64,000 nucleotides of DNA from assembly GCA_024642335.1 (NCBI GenBank), contig JAHEBH010000003.1:42372-106371 (forward strand), given 5' to 3'. A program made the position numbers and the translations under genes. Origin of the DNA: Erythrobacter sp. (lineage in GTDB: Bacteria > Pseudomonadota > Alphaproteobacteria > Sphingomonadales > Sphingomonadaceae). Under the pieces are notes generated by a model. The model was not told the origin of the DNA. It did no database searches and worked only from the letters and a program-made list of their open reading frames with translations. Positions 53,378 through 62,510 of this stretch are shown one piece after another. Each line of letters opens with the position of its first letter. The stretch's first letter is position 1.

Positions 53378-56300
53378 ATGAATTTCCGCAACATTTCCGC
53401 CTGGTCGATCCGCAATCCGATCGTCCCCATCCTCGCCTTTGTCGGCTTGATGATTGCCGGCCTGATGGCGTTTCAGGACATGGATATCCAGGACAGGCCG
53501 GATATCGAATTTCCTGCGGTCATCGTCAGCATTTCCATGCCCGGCGCTGCACCCACGGAAATCGAGAACCAGATCACCCAGCGGGTCGAGTCCGCAGTGC
53601 AGACGCTCGACGGGATCGAGCGGGTCGAATCCAATGCCACCGAAGGCAGTTCCCGGACGCAAATCGAATTCGTCCTCGGCACCGACATCGCCGAAGCGGT
53701 GAACGAGGTGAAGGGCGAGATCGACAATATTCGCGGAGAATTGCCCGACGGCATTCTGGAGCCGCGCGTGGTCAAGCAGCAGACCTCCTCGCAGCCGATT
53801 GTCTCCTTCGGCGTTAACGCGCAGGACATGACGCTGGAGGAACTGAGCTGGTTCATCGATGACACGATCACCAAGTCGCTGCTGACCGTGCCGGGCCTTG
53901 CCGAAGTCCAGCGCAGCGGCGGCGTCGACCGTGAGATCCTCGTTATTCTCGACCCCGGCAAGATGCAGGCGCTCGGCGTTACCGCCAGCCAGGTCAACAA
54001 TGCCCTGCGCCAGATCAATCTGAATGCCGCGGGCGGGCAGGCGGAAATCGCCGGCTCGCGCCAGTCGGTGCGCGTGCTGGGCAATGCCGGTTCGGCCTAT
54101 GAACTTTCGCAGACGCAGATTTCGCTGGGCGCGGGGCGGACACTCAAGCTGTCCGACGTTGCGCGTGTGCAGGATTCCTATGGCGAAATCAGCACCACCG
54201 CCAAGGTCGACGGCAAGCAGGTTGTCACCTTCTCCATCACCCGCGCGCGCGGTGAAAGCGATGTGCGGGTGTATGACGAAGCGGTGCAGGTGCTGCAGCA
54301 GATCGAGGAAGGCAATCCCGGGATCAGCTTCACCCGCCTCTATACCGAGGTGGATTACACGCGCGAGCAGTATGAAAGCTCGATGGCGCTGCTGATCGAA
54401 GGTGCGCTGCTCGCCATCGTTGTGGTGTTTCTCTTCCTGCGCGACTGGCGGGCAACCATCATCGCCGCATTGGCGATCCCGCTTTCAGCCATCCCGACCT
54501 TCTATTTCATGGACATGCTGGGCTTCACGCTCAACACGCTGTCGCTGCTCGCACTCGGACTGGTGGCCGGTGTCCTTGTCGATGACGCCATCGTCGAGAT
54601 CGAGAATATCGTGCGCCACATGCGCATGGGCAAGAGCGCCTACCAGGCATCGATCGATGCGGCTGACGAAATCGGCCTGGCGGTTGTCGCCACCACTTTC
54701 TGCATCGTCGCCGTGTTCCTGCCGGTGGGCCTGATGCCCGGCGTTTCGGGGCAGTTCTTCAAGAACTTCGGCCTGACTGTGGTCATCTCCGTGCTCATGT
54801 CGCTGGCGGTCGCGCGCATGATCACGCCAATGGCCGCGGCCTATTTCCTCAAGGCCAAGGGCCACGCCTCGCACGGCGAGGGCCGGGCGATGGACCTTTA
54901 CATGCGGGTGCTGCACTGGTCCCTCGATCAGAGCCAGTACCGCGCGCGCCTGGAAGAACTGGGGCGTGCACCCTATCGCTGGCACTATGGCCTGATCGGC
55001 ACGCCGCTGTTCATTCTGGTCGGTATTGCTGCCACTATCGGTGCCGCCGCGGTCTTCTACTTCCTGTTCACCACACCCGCCTCGTCCGCCATTGATCTGG
55101 ACTTCTGGAAGGGCTTCCTGAGCTTCCTGCCGGGCTTCCTGGGGCAGACGTTGGCGGCGCTCATCACCTTCGCGGTGATGGCGCTGGTGGTGGTCGCCTC
55201 GGGCATTGCCGCGTGGCTGACCGCGCTGCTGCTCAAATTGCCGCTGACGCTGATAACAGGTATTTTCGGATCGCATTTCCGTGGCTGGTTCCTCAACCGC
55301 ATGGCGCGCATCCGCATCCGCTTCCTCGATCACCGTGTGTGGATGGTATTCCTGGGCATGGCCTCATTGTCGCTGACGGTGATGTTCGGCATCGGTGTGC
55401 CGCAGCAGTTCTTCCCCAACAGCGACAGTGACTTCTCGCGCATTTCCATCTCCATGGTGCCGGGCACAACGCTGCAACAGACCGAAGCGGTGGTCGATGC
55501 AGTGACGGACCGGCTGCGGCAAGAGCAGGAAGTCGAACTGGCGCTCGGCGTGGCGCGCGAAGGTTCGGGCCAGATCAGCCTGGTGCTGCGCGAGGACCGC
55601 GTCCGTTCGAGCCTTGATTTCGAACAGGAGATGACCCCGGTCCTGCAGAGCTTCCCCGATGCGCGCATCAATTTCCAGAGCGAGCAGGGTGGCGGCGGCG
55701 GTACCGGCCGGGCCATCACCGTCATGTTGTCGGGCTCCGATCCTCAGAAGCTGGAAGAAGCGGCGCTGGTGCTCGTGGACCAGATGGCCACCGTCGAAGG
55801 TGCCGTGGCGCCGCGTATCGACTACGACCTGCAGCGGCCCGAACTGATCATTTCCCCGCGAGAGGACCTTGCCGCCAGCCTGGGCGTGACCACGCAGGCG
55901 CTGAGCCAGGCGATCCGCATCGCCACGCTGGGCGATATTGACCAGAACGCCGCCAAGTTCTCGCTTTCGGACAGGCAGATCCCGATTCGCGTACGCCTGG
56001 CCGAGGACGAGCGGCGCAGCATCGCCACCATCAGCAACATGCCCGTGCCGACGGGGACAGGGGGCTCGGTGCCGCTGAGCCGCGTGGCCGATATCTCCTT
56101 TGGCATGGGTCCGGCCACGATCGAGCGCTACAACCAGAACCGCCGCATATTCATCGGCGTTGATGTCGCCCCCGAAGTGGCGCGCGGCGATGTCTACAAT
56201 GCGATTCAGGCGCTACCGATAATGCGCGAGCTGCCAACGGGCGTCTCCACCGAGCCTGTCGGTTCCGACCAGTGGCAAAGCCAGCTGGCGGACAGCTTCG

Positions 56301-56869
56301 TGATCGCCGTCGTGACCGGCCTGTTCCTGGTCTTCGCCGTGCTGGTGCTGCTTTATCGCCGCCTGGTGTCGCCGCTGGTCAATATGGGATCGCTCTTCCT
56401 CGCACCGCTTGGCGGCCTGGCGCTGATCTGGGCTGTCGGCCAACCCCTGTCGCTGCCGGTGTTCATCGGCGTGTTGATGCTGCTCGGCATCGTTGCCAAG
56501 AACTCGATCCTGCTGATCGACTTTGCGATCGAGGAGATGGAGGCCGGAAAGGACAAGTTCGAGGCGATTCTGGAGGCGGGCCACAAGCGCGCCCAGCCGA
56601 TCGTCATGACCACGGTCGCGATGACCGCCGGCATGCTGCCGACCGCCTTCTCGCTGGCGGGCGACAGCGCCTGGCGTGCGCCGATGGGCACGGTGGTGAT
56701 TGGCGGGCTGATCCTTTCCACGCTGCTTACGCTGGTGATCGTTCCGGCCGGTTTCAGCCTGGCAGACGGTCTCGAAAAGCGCCTCGGCCCGTGGATGCGC
56801 GATCGCCTGCTGACCTACAAGCCGGGTGACGATCACGGCTTTGTTGCGGCGCCCGCCCCCGCCGAATGA
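53378..56869 (+). CDS. efflux RND permease with an extra membrane insertion
   Basis: A 1163-aa HAE1-type RND permease, about 120 residues longer than usual. Helix 4 carries the proton-relay aspartates (GVLVDDAIVEIEN, 402/403) and helix 10 the lysine (GIVAKNSILLIDF). Porter-domain blocks are normal. Between helix 6 (ends near 490) and helix 7 (HRVWMVFLGMASLSL, near 652) there is an insertion of about 120 residues with two long hydrophobic segments (about 537-565 and 588-625). The proton path is intact, so it should pump. Substrates are unknown. DUF445 follows after 14 bp. Confidence 0.92.
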   Translation: MNFRNISAWSIRNPIVPILAFVGLMIAGLMAFQDMDIQDRPDIEFPAVIVSISMPGAAPTEIENQITQRVESAVQTLDGIERVESNATEGSSRTQIEFVLGTDIAEAVNEVKGEIDNIRGELPDGILEPRVVKQQTSSQPIVSFGVNAQDMTLEELSWFIDDTITKSLLTVPGLAEVQRSGGVDREILVILDPGKMQALGVTASQVNNALRQINLNAAGGQAEIAGSRQSVRVLGNAGSAYELSQTQISLGAGRTLKLSDVARVQDSYGEISTTAKVDGKQVVTFSITRARGESDVRVYDEAVQVLQQIEEGNPGISFTRLYTEVDYTREQYESSMALLIEGALLAIVVVFLFLRDWRATIIAALAIPLSAIPTFYFMDMLGFTLNTLSLLALGLVAGVLVDDAIVEIENIVRHMRMGKSAYQASIDAADEIGLAVVATTFCIVAVFLPVGLMPGVSGQFFKNFGLTVVISVLMSLAVARMITPMAAAYFLKAKGHASHGEGRAMDLYMRVLHWSLDQSQYRARLEELGRAPYRWHYGLIGTPLFILVGIAATIGAAAVFYFLFTTPASSAIDLDFWKGFLSFLPGFLGQTLAALITFAVMALVVVASGIAAWLTALLLKLPLTLITGIFGSHFRGWFLNRMARIRIRFLDHRVWMVFLGMASLSLTVMFGIGVPQQFFPNSDSDFSRISISMVPGTTLQQTEAVVDAVTDRLRQEQEVELALGVAREGSGQISLVLREDRVRSSLDFEQEMTPVLQSFPDARINFQSEQGGGGGTGRAITVMLSGSDPQKLEEAALVLVDQMATVEGAVAPRIDYDLQRPELIISPREDLAASLGVTTQALSQAIRIATLGDIDQNAAKFSLSDRQIPIRVRLAEDERRSIATISNMPVPTGTGGSVPLSRVADISFGMGPATIERYNQNRRIFIGVDVAPEVARGDVYNAIQALPIMRELPTGVSTEPVGSDQWQSQLADSFVIAVVTGLFLVFAVLVLLYRRLVSPLVNMGSLFLAPLGGLALIWAVGQPLSLPVFIGVLMLLGIVAKNSILLIDFAIEEMEAGKDKFEAILEAGHKRAQPIVMTTVAMTAGMLPTAFSLAGDSAWRAPMGTVVIGGLILSTLLTLVIVPAGFSLADGLEKRLGPWMRDRLLTYKPGDDHGFVAAPAPAE

Positions 56870-56883
56870 CGGGGTGACGCATC

Positions 56884-58158
56884 GTGAGCAGCGATCTGAC
56901 CAGATCCGTCACCAGGGCAATCCAGCCGTCACCCGATCGCGCGCGCCGCATGCGCCTGGCCGCCTCGCTGATGCTGGTCGCCATGGCCGGACTGTTCGCG
57001 CTCGCCTTCACGCAGGAAGATGGACACCCGGCGTGGGGCTATGTCCTTGCCTTTGCCGAAGCGGCGATGGTGGGCGGGCTGGCAGACTGGTTTGCCGTTA
57101 CCGCCCTGTTCCGCCACCCCATGGGCATACCCATTCCGCATACGGCCATCATCCCGCAGAAGAAGGACCGTATCGCCGAGACCATGGCGGGCTTCCTGCA
57201 GTCCAATTTTCTCACTCCCCATGTGGTCGCAAGGCGCATGCGCGATATGAATGTTGCGCGGGCGGCGGGCGAGTTCCTGCTGCAGAAGCGCGACGGCGAC
57301 ATGGGCCGCATCCGGTCGGGCGCGGTGGACCTCTTCGCCGATCTGCTCGAATCGCTCGATCCTGACAGGCTCGGCAAGCAGGTGAAGGCCGGGCTCGCCC
57401 GCCAGCTGGAAAAGATCGCAATATCGCCGCTGCTGGGCAAGATGCTGGAAGCGGCCATCGCCGAAAATCGGCATCGGCCACTGATGGACGGGATGATCCG
57501 CTGGGCGGGCCTGACGCTGGAAGACAATGAGGAGATGGTGCGCGACATGATCCAGAAGCGCGCCAATGCGCTGCTGCGCTGGACCGGCCTGGACGAGCGG
57601 CTGTCGCAATCGGTGCTGGACGGGCTCTACAAACTGCTCGCTGAAATCCTGGTCGATCCCGACCATCCTCTGCGCGGGAAGGCGGAGGAAGGCCTCGCCA
57701 AATTCGCGCACGACCTGCAGCATGATGAAGAGCTGCGCGCCAAGGTCGAGCGGATCAAGGCGGACCTGCTCGCCAATCCTGCTCTGGGCGAATGGTGGAC
57801 CGGCGTGTGGGAGCGCCTGCGCCACGGCCTGATCGACATGGCGCGCAATCCCGATGCCGCCATGCAAGGGCAGTTTGGCTCTTCCATCACCGAACTGGGC
57901 CAGACCTTGCGCGATGATCCGGCACTGCAATGGCAGGTCAACCGCCTGGCGCGGCGGACAATGGTGGGTGTTGCCCAGCGTTACGGCGACCAGATCGTGC
58001 AACTGGTTTCAGAGACGGTGAAGCGCTGGGATGCCAAGACCATTTCGGACCGCATCGAAAGCGCCGTGGGCCGCGATTTGCAGTTCATCCGTATCAACGG
58101 CACGCTGGTGGGCGGGCTCGTCGGTGTGACGATCCACGCCCTTACGCAGCTCTTCTGA
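56884..58158 (+). CDS. DUF445 family membrane protein
   Basis: A 424-aa DUF445 (YjiN-like) protein. Two N-terminal hydrophobic segments surround AMVGGLADWFAVTALFRHPMGIPIPHTAIIP, the family signature, followed by KKDRIAETMAGFLQSNFL and long amphipathic helices, and a C-terminal helix (LVGGLVGVTIHALTQLF). Its function is unknown. The start is a GTG 14 bp after the RND permease gene, so it may be the last gene of the efflux operon. Confidence 0.92.
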   Translation: MSSDLTRSVTRAIQPSPDRARRMRLAASLMLVAMAGLFALAFTQEDGHPAWGYVLAFAEAAMVGGLADWFAVTALFRHPMGIPIPHTAIIPQKKDRIAETMAGFLQSNFLTPHVVARRMRDMNVARAAGEFLLQKRDGDMGRIRSGAVDLFADLLESLDPDRLGKQVKAGLARQLEKIAISPLLGKMLEAAIAENRHRPLMDGMIRWAGLTLEDNEEMVRDMIQKRANALLRWTGLDERLSQSVLDGLYKLLAEILVDPDHPLRGKAEEGLAKFAHDLQHDEELRAKVERIKADLLANPALGEWWTGVWERLRHGLIDMARNPDAAMQGQFGSSITELGQTLRDDPALQWQVNRLARRTMVGVAQRYGDQIVQLVSETVKRWDAKTISDRIESAVGRDLQFIRINGTLVGGLVGVTIHALTQLF

Positions 58159-58175
58159 CGCGCGAGGCCTGGCGA

Positions 58176-59177
58176 CTAGCGGCGCCGGCCTCGACCACCA
58201 CCGAACGGCGGGGTCAACGACATCGGACTGGTTACCCAATAGCTGTCGATCGGTTGTCCGTTGGCGTCGAGTGCCGGCTGGAACTTGCCGTTGGCCAGGA
58301 CCTGCTCGCAAATACTGGCATTGGTATCAGCATCGAGCGCCGGGAGGTGCACCGCGCAAGACGTCGCCTTGCCGGTTGCATCCACCATCACGCGTACCTG
58401 ATTGCCGCCACCTGCCAGCTTGCCAAAGTCTTCGAAGCCCACGGTTGTCTGGGTAATCCAGCCTTGCGAGGGGCTGGCGGGGAATTGTCCGGGCTCGGGC
58501 GGAGGCGCGGTGCCATCGCCCGGCACCACCGTGCGGGTAAGGGACTTGTCCGCCTCCGCATCGAGGCCCCAATAGGTGAGCATGTCATCGGCGCAAGCCT
58601 GCATCGCTTCGATCGGGCGCGCCAGCGAGCCGGTGTCGAGCTGGACCGGATTGGTGACGCCCCCGTCCAGACGGATACCGTTTATTCCTGCCGCCGTTTC
58701 GCGTTCCATTTCGCGCGAATAGGTCGGCATGCCGGGAGTGAAACCGGCGAAGCCGCCTCCCGCGCCGGGCCCGCCTCCCGCGCCGGGTGCTGCGCCAAAG
58801 CCCGGAAACTCGGCCAGCATGGCATTGCCCAGGTTGAGGTATTGCTGGCCGTCGCCGGTCTCCTGCACCACTCTCTGACCCATGCGCTCCCCGCCCGACG
58901 GGAGGAAGCGCCAGCCGACGGTTTCTGCACCGCGGAACAGGCGAATCGCATTGCCGATAAGGATAACCCGCAGATTGGCATTGGGGTGCGTCCGTTCGAG
59001 CAGCAGCGTGATCCTGTCGCTGCCATTGGTAAACTCGCGGCCGAGGCGGCAATAGTCCTCGCCGAAATCGAGCGCCCAGGCGCTGTCCGGAGTATAGGCC
59101 CGGCCATCTTGTGCCTGGATCGGCGTGGCGGCCAGGGTTGCAGCAATCGCTGCCAGCGAAACGATTGTCTTTGTCAT
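58176..59177 (-). CDS. exported Gly-rich protein with TonB-C-like end
   Basis: A 333-aa secreted protein: signal peptide (cleavage after IQA, residue 22), a first domain (24-120) and a Gly/Ala/Pro-rich spacer (about 128-150). A C-terminal segment QVRVMVDATGKATSCAVHLPA ... QVLANGKFQPALDANGQP resembles the TonB C-terminal fold of energy transducers. It lacks the N-terminal TonB anchor, so it is not a transducer itself. The end is GRGRRR. It has a strong ribosome site (CGGAGGGAG). I do not recognise a named family for the whole protein. Confidence 0.72.
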   Translation of the reverse strand: MTKTIVSLAAIAATLAATPIQAQDGRAYTPDSAWALDFGEDYCRLGREFTNGSDRITLLLERTHPNANLRVILIGNAIRLFRGAETVGWRFLPSGGERMGQRVVQETGDGQQYLNLGNAMLAEFPGFGAAPGAGGGPGAGGGFAGFTPGMPTYSREMERETAAGINGIRLDGGVTNPVQLDTGSLARPIEAMQACADDMLTYWGLDAEADKSLTRTVVPGDGTAPPPEPGQFPASPSQGWITQTTVGFEDFGKLAGGGNQVRVMVDATGKATSCAVHLPALDADTNASICEQVLANGKFQPALDANGQPIDSYWVTSPMSLTPPFGGGRGRRR

Positions 59178-59288
59178 GGAATCTCCCTCCGAAACGCGAA
59201 GCTATTCAAAGAGCGGAGAAGGTCAAGCAGACTCGTTTATCCAATTGTATCAGGCTGTAGTGAAGCACCGTGACTGTGCTGATGCAAT

Positions 59289-59320
59289 AGGGGCCGCACA
59301 GCCTGTGCCGCGCGGCCCCT
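59289..59320 (-). terminator. hairpin after sucC, probable terminator
   Basis: 9-bp perfect arms AGGGGCCGC/GCGGCCCCT around a 14-nt centre, about 30 bp after the sucC stop on the minus strand. No T-run follows, so the call is tentative. Confidence 0.5.
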
Positions 59321-59349
59321 TCTCAAAGTCTTTGGCTCCAAAAGCCGGA

Positions 59350-60549
59350 TCAGGCCGCCTGCTTGACCTCGGCAACGATCTTCCTGGCGGCATCGCCCAG
59401 ATCCTCGGCCGACACGATCGGCAGGCCCGAATTGGCGAGGATATCCTTGCCCTGCTGCACATTGGTGCCTTCCAGACGCACCACCAGCGGCACGGACAGG
59501 TCCACCTCCCTCGCCGCCGCGACAATGCCCTCGGCAATCGTGTCACAGCGCATGATGCCGCCGAAGATGTTCACGAGGATACCCTTCACCGCCGGATCGG
59601 ACAGGATGATCTTGAAGGCCGCGGTGACCTTCTCGGTCGTCGCGCCGCCGCCCACGTCAAGGAAGTTGGCGGGGAAGGAGCCGTTGAGCTTGATGATATC
59701 CATCGTCGCCATCGCCAGGCCCGCACCATTGACCATGCAGCCGATATCGCCATCGAGCTTGATATAGGCGAGGTCGTACTTGGAGGCTTCCACCTCCATC
59801 GGGTCTTCCTCGGTCTCGTCGCGCATGGCTTCCACATCGGGGTGGCGATAAAGCGCATTCGAATCGAAGCTCATCTTGGTGTCGAGGACGAGCAGGTTTC
59901 CATCCCTGGTTTCGACCAGCGGGTTGATCTCCAGCATGTCGCAATCGAGCGTGGTGAAGGCAGTGTAGAGCTGCTTCGCCAGCTTCTGCGCCTGCTTGTT
60001 GAGCTCGCCCGAAAGCTTGAGCGCGAAAGCCACTGCGCGGCCGTGATGCGGCATGAAGCCGGTGGCGGGGTCGATGGTGATGGTGGTGATCTTCTCGGGC
60101 GCCGAATGCGCCACTTCCTCGATATCCATGCCGCCTTCGGTGGAAACGATCATGGCAATGCGGCCCGATTTGCGGTCGACAAGCATGGAAAGGTAATATT
60201 CCTCGGCGATGTCCACACCGTCGGTGACATAGAGGCGGTTGACCTGCTTGCCGGCCTCACCCGTCTGCACTGTCACCAGCGTATTGCCGAGCATTTCCTT
60301 CGCGTTGGCCGCGACATCCTCGACCGACTTGCTCAGGCGGACACCGCCCTTTGCATCCGCGCCCAGTTCCTTGAACTTGCCCTTGCCGCGACCGCCCGCA
60401 TGGATCTGCGCCTTCACCACATAAAGCGGACCCGGGAGCTGCTTTGCTCCTTCAACTGCCTCTTCGACAGTGAGGGCGGCGTGACCGGCAGGGATTCCGA
60501 TACCGAATTTCGCGAGCAGTTCCTTGGCTTGGTATTCGTGGATGTTCAT
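59350..60549 (-). CDS. sucC: ADP-forming succinyl-CoA ligase beta subunit
   Basis: SucC, 399 aa, binds ATP/ADP and, with SucD, interconverts succinyl-CoA and succinate in the TCA cycle. It opens [16 protein letters not shown]; the ATP-grasp region is [17 protein letters not shown], followed by [16 protein letters not shown] and [18 protein letters not shown]. The last domain has [20 protein letters not shown]. sucD is not adjacent, unlike the sucCD operon of many bacteria. The start is ATG 60549; it diverges from cysQ. Confidence 0.97.
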   Translation of the reverse strand: MNIHEYQAKELLAKFGIGIPAGHAALTVEEAVEGAKQLPGPLYVVKAQIHAGGRGKGKFKELGADAKGGVRLSKSVEDVAANAKEMLGNTLVTVQTGEAGKQVNRLYVTDGVDIAEEYYLSMLVDRKSGRIAMIVSTEGGMDIEEVAHSAPEKITTITIDPATGFMPHHGRAVAFALKLSGELNKQAQKLAKQLYTAFTTLDCDMLEINPLVETRDGNLLVLDTKMSFDSNALYRHPDVEAMRDETEEDPMEVEASKYDLAYIKLDGDIGCMVNGAGLAMATMDIIKLNGSFPANFLDVGGGATTEKVTAAFKIILSDPAVKGILVNIFGGIMRCDTIAEGIVAAAREVDLSVPLVVRLEGTNVQQGKDILANSGLPIVSAEDLGDAARKIVAEVKQAA

Positions 60550-60616
60550 TGCGGCGTGGGCCTTTCGGGAAAGGTGAGGAATCGACGCCGGTGCTAAAGC
60601 ACCATCGCGCAACGCA

Positions 60617-60634
60617 TGCAATGCTTGTATTGCA
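60617..60634. repeat. inverted repeat between sucC and cysQ starts
   Basis: TGCAAT and ATTGCA are perfect inverted 6-bp arms, 6 bp apart, in the 113-bp divergent gap. Its size and place suit a dimeric regulator; I cannot name one. Confidence 0.45.
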
Positions 60635-60662
60635 CCTGCGAAGCCGCCACTTGTTGCACCGC

Positions 60663-61439
60663 ATGATCGATCGTTTCAAACTCAGGGATATTTGCGTCGA
60701 GGCCGGGCAGATCGCCCTGGGGCAATGGCCTGGTGCGGGCCATCAGGTGGAAAGCTGGGACAAGGGCGGCAACAGCCCCGTTTGCGCGGCCGATATCGAG
60801 GTGGACGGCTTCCTGAAGAAGGAGCTGGGCCGCCTTCTGCCCGCCGCCGGTTGGCTTTCGGAGGAGACAGCCGACGATCCCGTCCGGCTTGGGCGTGACC
60901 TGATCTGGGTGGTCGATCCGATCGACGGCACGCGCGACTTCCTGGGTGGACGCGACGGCTGGGCCGTTTCGGTGGCGCTGGTAAGCTGCGGGCGGCCCTT
61001 GCTGGGCTTGCTGGTCGCGCCGGCCCGCGACGAGGTCTGGGCCGCCACCGCGGGCACGGGCGCGCGGCTCAACGGGGTGGATATCAGCGCCAGCAAGCGG
61101 CGTGATTTTCCCGGCTCACGCGTGCCAGCAGATGTGCTGGTGCAAGAGGACGAGGACCTTGTCCTAGTCGACAAGCCCAATTCGATAGCCTTGCGCGTCG
61201 CGATGGTGGCGGATGACCGGGCGGACCTGGTGGCAACTCTGCGCTGGGGCTTCGAATGGGATATTGCGGCGGCGACCTTGATCGCGCGTGAAGCAGGTGC
61301 GCGCGTTACCGATGCCTTCGGCGCGCCGCTCAATTACAACAAGAGCGACCCGCGAGCCTTCGGCCTGCTCGTCAGTGCGCCTGCCATCCATGGGCATGCG
61401 GTGGAGAGGCTGGCCGGGCGGGCTTCTTCCTCGATTTAG
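60663..61439 (+). CDS. cysQ: 3'(2'),5'-bisphosphate nucleotidase / inositol monophosphatase family protein
   Basis: A 258-aa IMPase-superfamily phosphatase of the CysQ type, which clears PAP made during sulfate assimilation. Metal-site motifs: [21 protein letters not shown] (DPIDGT) and [19 protein letters not shown]. CysQ fits the length and the opening better than SuhB, but assignment within the superfamily is tentative. The start is ATG 60663. It diverges from sucC; a structured repeat follows its stop at once. Confidence 0.85.
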   Translation: MIDRFKLRDICVEAGQIALGQWPGAGHQVESWDKGGNSPVCAADIEVDGFLKKELGRLLPAAGWLSEETADDPVRLGRDLIWVVDPIDGTRDFLGGRDGWAVSVALVSCGRPLLGLLVAPARDEVWAATAGTGARLNGVDISASKRRDFPGSRVPADVLVQEDEDLVLVDKPNSIALRVAMVADDRADLVATLRWGFEWDIAAATLIAREAGARVTDAFGAPLNYNKSDPRAFGLLVSAPAIHGHAVERLAGRASSSI

Positions 61440-61651
61440 GCAGGCGCATCCGCGCCTGCATCCTCGGTGCTAATCCCTTCGTCCTTCGACAGGCTCAGGA
61501 CTGCGGGGCACCTGCGGGCGCGCATTCGCGCTTGCGGTCGCAGCGCGACCGAGCTCCGCAATCTGTCACCATGGCGAGCAGACGGGCCGAAGGCCCGCAA
61601 GCGCGAACGCGCGCCCGCAGCGATGCCAGCCATGCTGGCAGGAAGCGAGGA
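61440..61651 (+). repeat. structured intergenic repeat, copy B (long form)
   Basis: Begins at the base after the cysQ stop. Stem GCAGGCGC-ATCC-GCGCCTGC (61440-61459), box TCCTCGGTGCT, a CTTCGACAGGCTCAGGA motif, then a 26-bp inverted repeat with one mismatch (61512-61537 against 61595-61620). Inner stems are GGTCGC/GCGACC and GGGCC/GGCCC. It closes with GCCAGC-CAT-GCTGGC and CGAGGA (61646-61651). Confidence 0.8.
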
Positions 61652-61652
61652 G

Positions 61653-61676
61653 GCACCGGCCCGGATGGGCCGGTGC
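61653..61676 (-). terminator. hairpin after the OmpA gene, probable terminator
   Basis: A perfect 10-bp stem GCACCGGCCC/GGGCCGGTGC with a 4-nt loop, 7 bp after the stop of the OmpA lipoprotein gene (minus strand). No T-run is seen. It abuts repeat copy B. Confidence 0.5.
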
Positions 61677-61683
61677 TCTCAAA

Positions 61684-62370
61684 TCAATAGGCTGCGTCGA
61701 CGTCGGCCTCGGTGATCGGCGTGATGCGGATCTCGACTCGGCGGTTCTGCGCGCGGCCCGCCTCGGTGGTATTGTCGGCGACCGGATAATCCTCGCCATA
61801 ACCGATGGCCTCGATGCGGGCGCGTGCAACACCGCGCGAAACAAGGAAATCCGTCACCGATTCGGCGCGGCGGCGTGACAGGTCGAGGTTGTACTGCGCG
61901 CTGCCGGTGGAATCGGTGTGGCCCATCACGTCGATCAGCGAGTTGGGATATTGCACCATGCTCGCCGCGACATCGTCCAGCACCTCGCGCATCTGCGGGC
62001 TGATAGTGGCCGAATCGACGGGGAATGTGACGTCGGGCAGGTTCACAAGGATGCCCGTGCCATCGGGAGTTTCGGTAACATCCACGCCGGTGCCTTCGGT
62101 GGCTTCGTCCAGCTCGCGGATCTGCTGGTCCATCCGGTAGCCGACATAGCCGCCCGCGGCTGCGCCAATGCCAGCGCCGATGATGCGCGTTGTCTTGCCG
62201 CCCACCAGGCCGCCCAGCAAATAGCCCAGGCCTGCGCCGCCTGCGCCGCCGATGGCCGTGCGCGAAACCTTCTGTTCGCCGGTATTGGGATCAGTCACGC
62301 AGCCGCTGAGGCCGACCAGTGAAATGGCAGCGATACCGGAGATGAAAGCGCGTTTGATCTGCATGGTCAT
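61684..62370 (-). CDS. OmpA-family lipoprotein with glycine zipper (YiaD-like)
   Basis: A 228-aa lipoprotein (lipobox GLSGC) of the YiaD type. A glycine-zipper membrane-like segment (about 40-80, GGAGGAGLGYLLGGLVGGKTTRIIGAGIGAAAGG) is followed by an OmpA C-terminal peptidoglycan-binding domain: DVMGHTDSTGSAQYNLDLSRRRAESV, RRVEIRI. It should tether the outer membrane to the wall. Starts at 62370 and 62364 (MQIKR) are both possible. It converges on cysQ across copy B of the repeat. Confidence 0.92.
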   Translation of the reverse strand: MTMQIKRAFISGIAAISLVGLSGCVTDPNTGEQKVSRTAIGGAGGAGLGYLLGGLVGGKTTRIIGAGIGAAAGGYVGYRMDQQIRELDEATEGTGVDVTETPDGTGILVNLPDVTFPVDSATISPQMREVLDDVAASMVQYPNSLIDVMGHTDSTGSAQYNLDLSRRRAESVTDFLVSRGVARARIEAIGYGEDYPVADNTTEAGRAQNRRVEIRITPITEADVDAAY

Positions 62371-62510
62371 GTCCCTTCAAGCAATTGGCTAAAGGCTTGA
62401 TTACCGCCTTTGCCAGAGGATTGTAATACCCTGCCATCTTAGCTGTTGTTGAATGGCGGCGCCATTATCCTTTAGACTTGGGCGCCGAATCTGCTAGCGC
62501 TGACCCTCCC

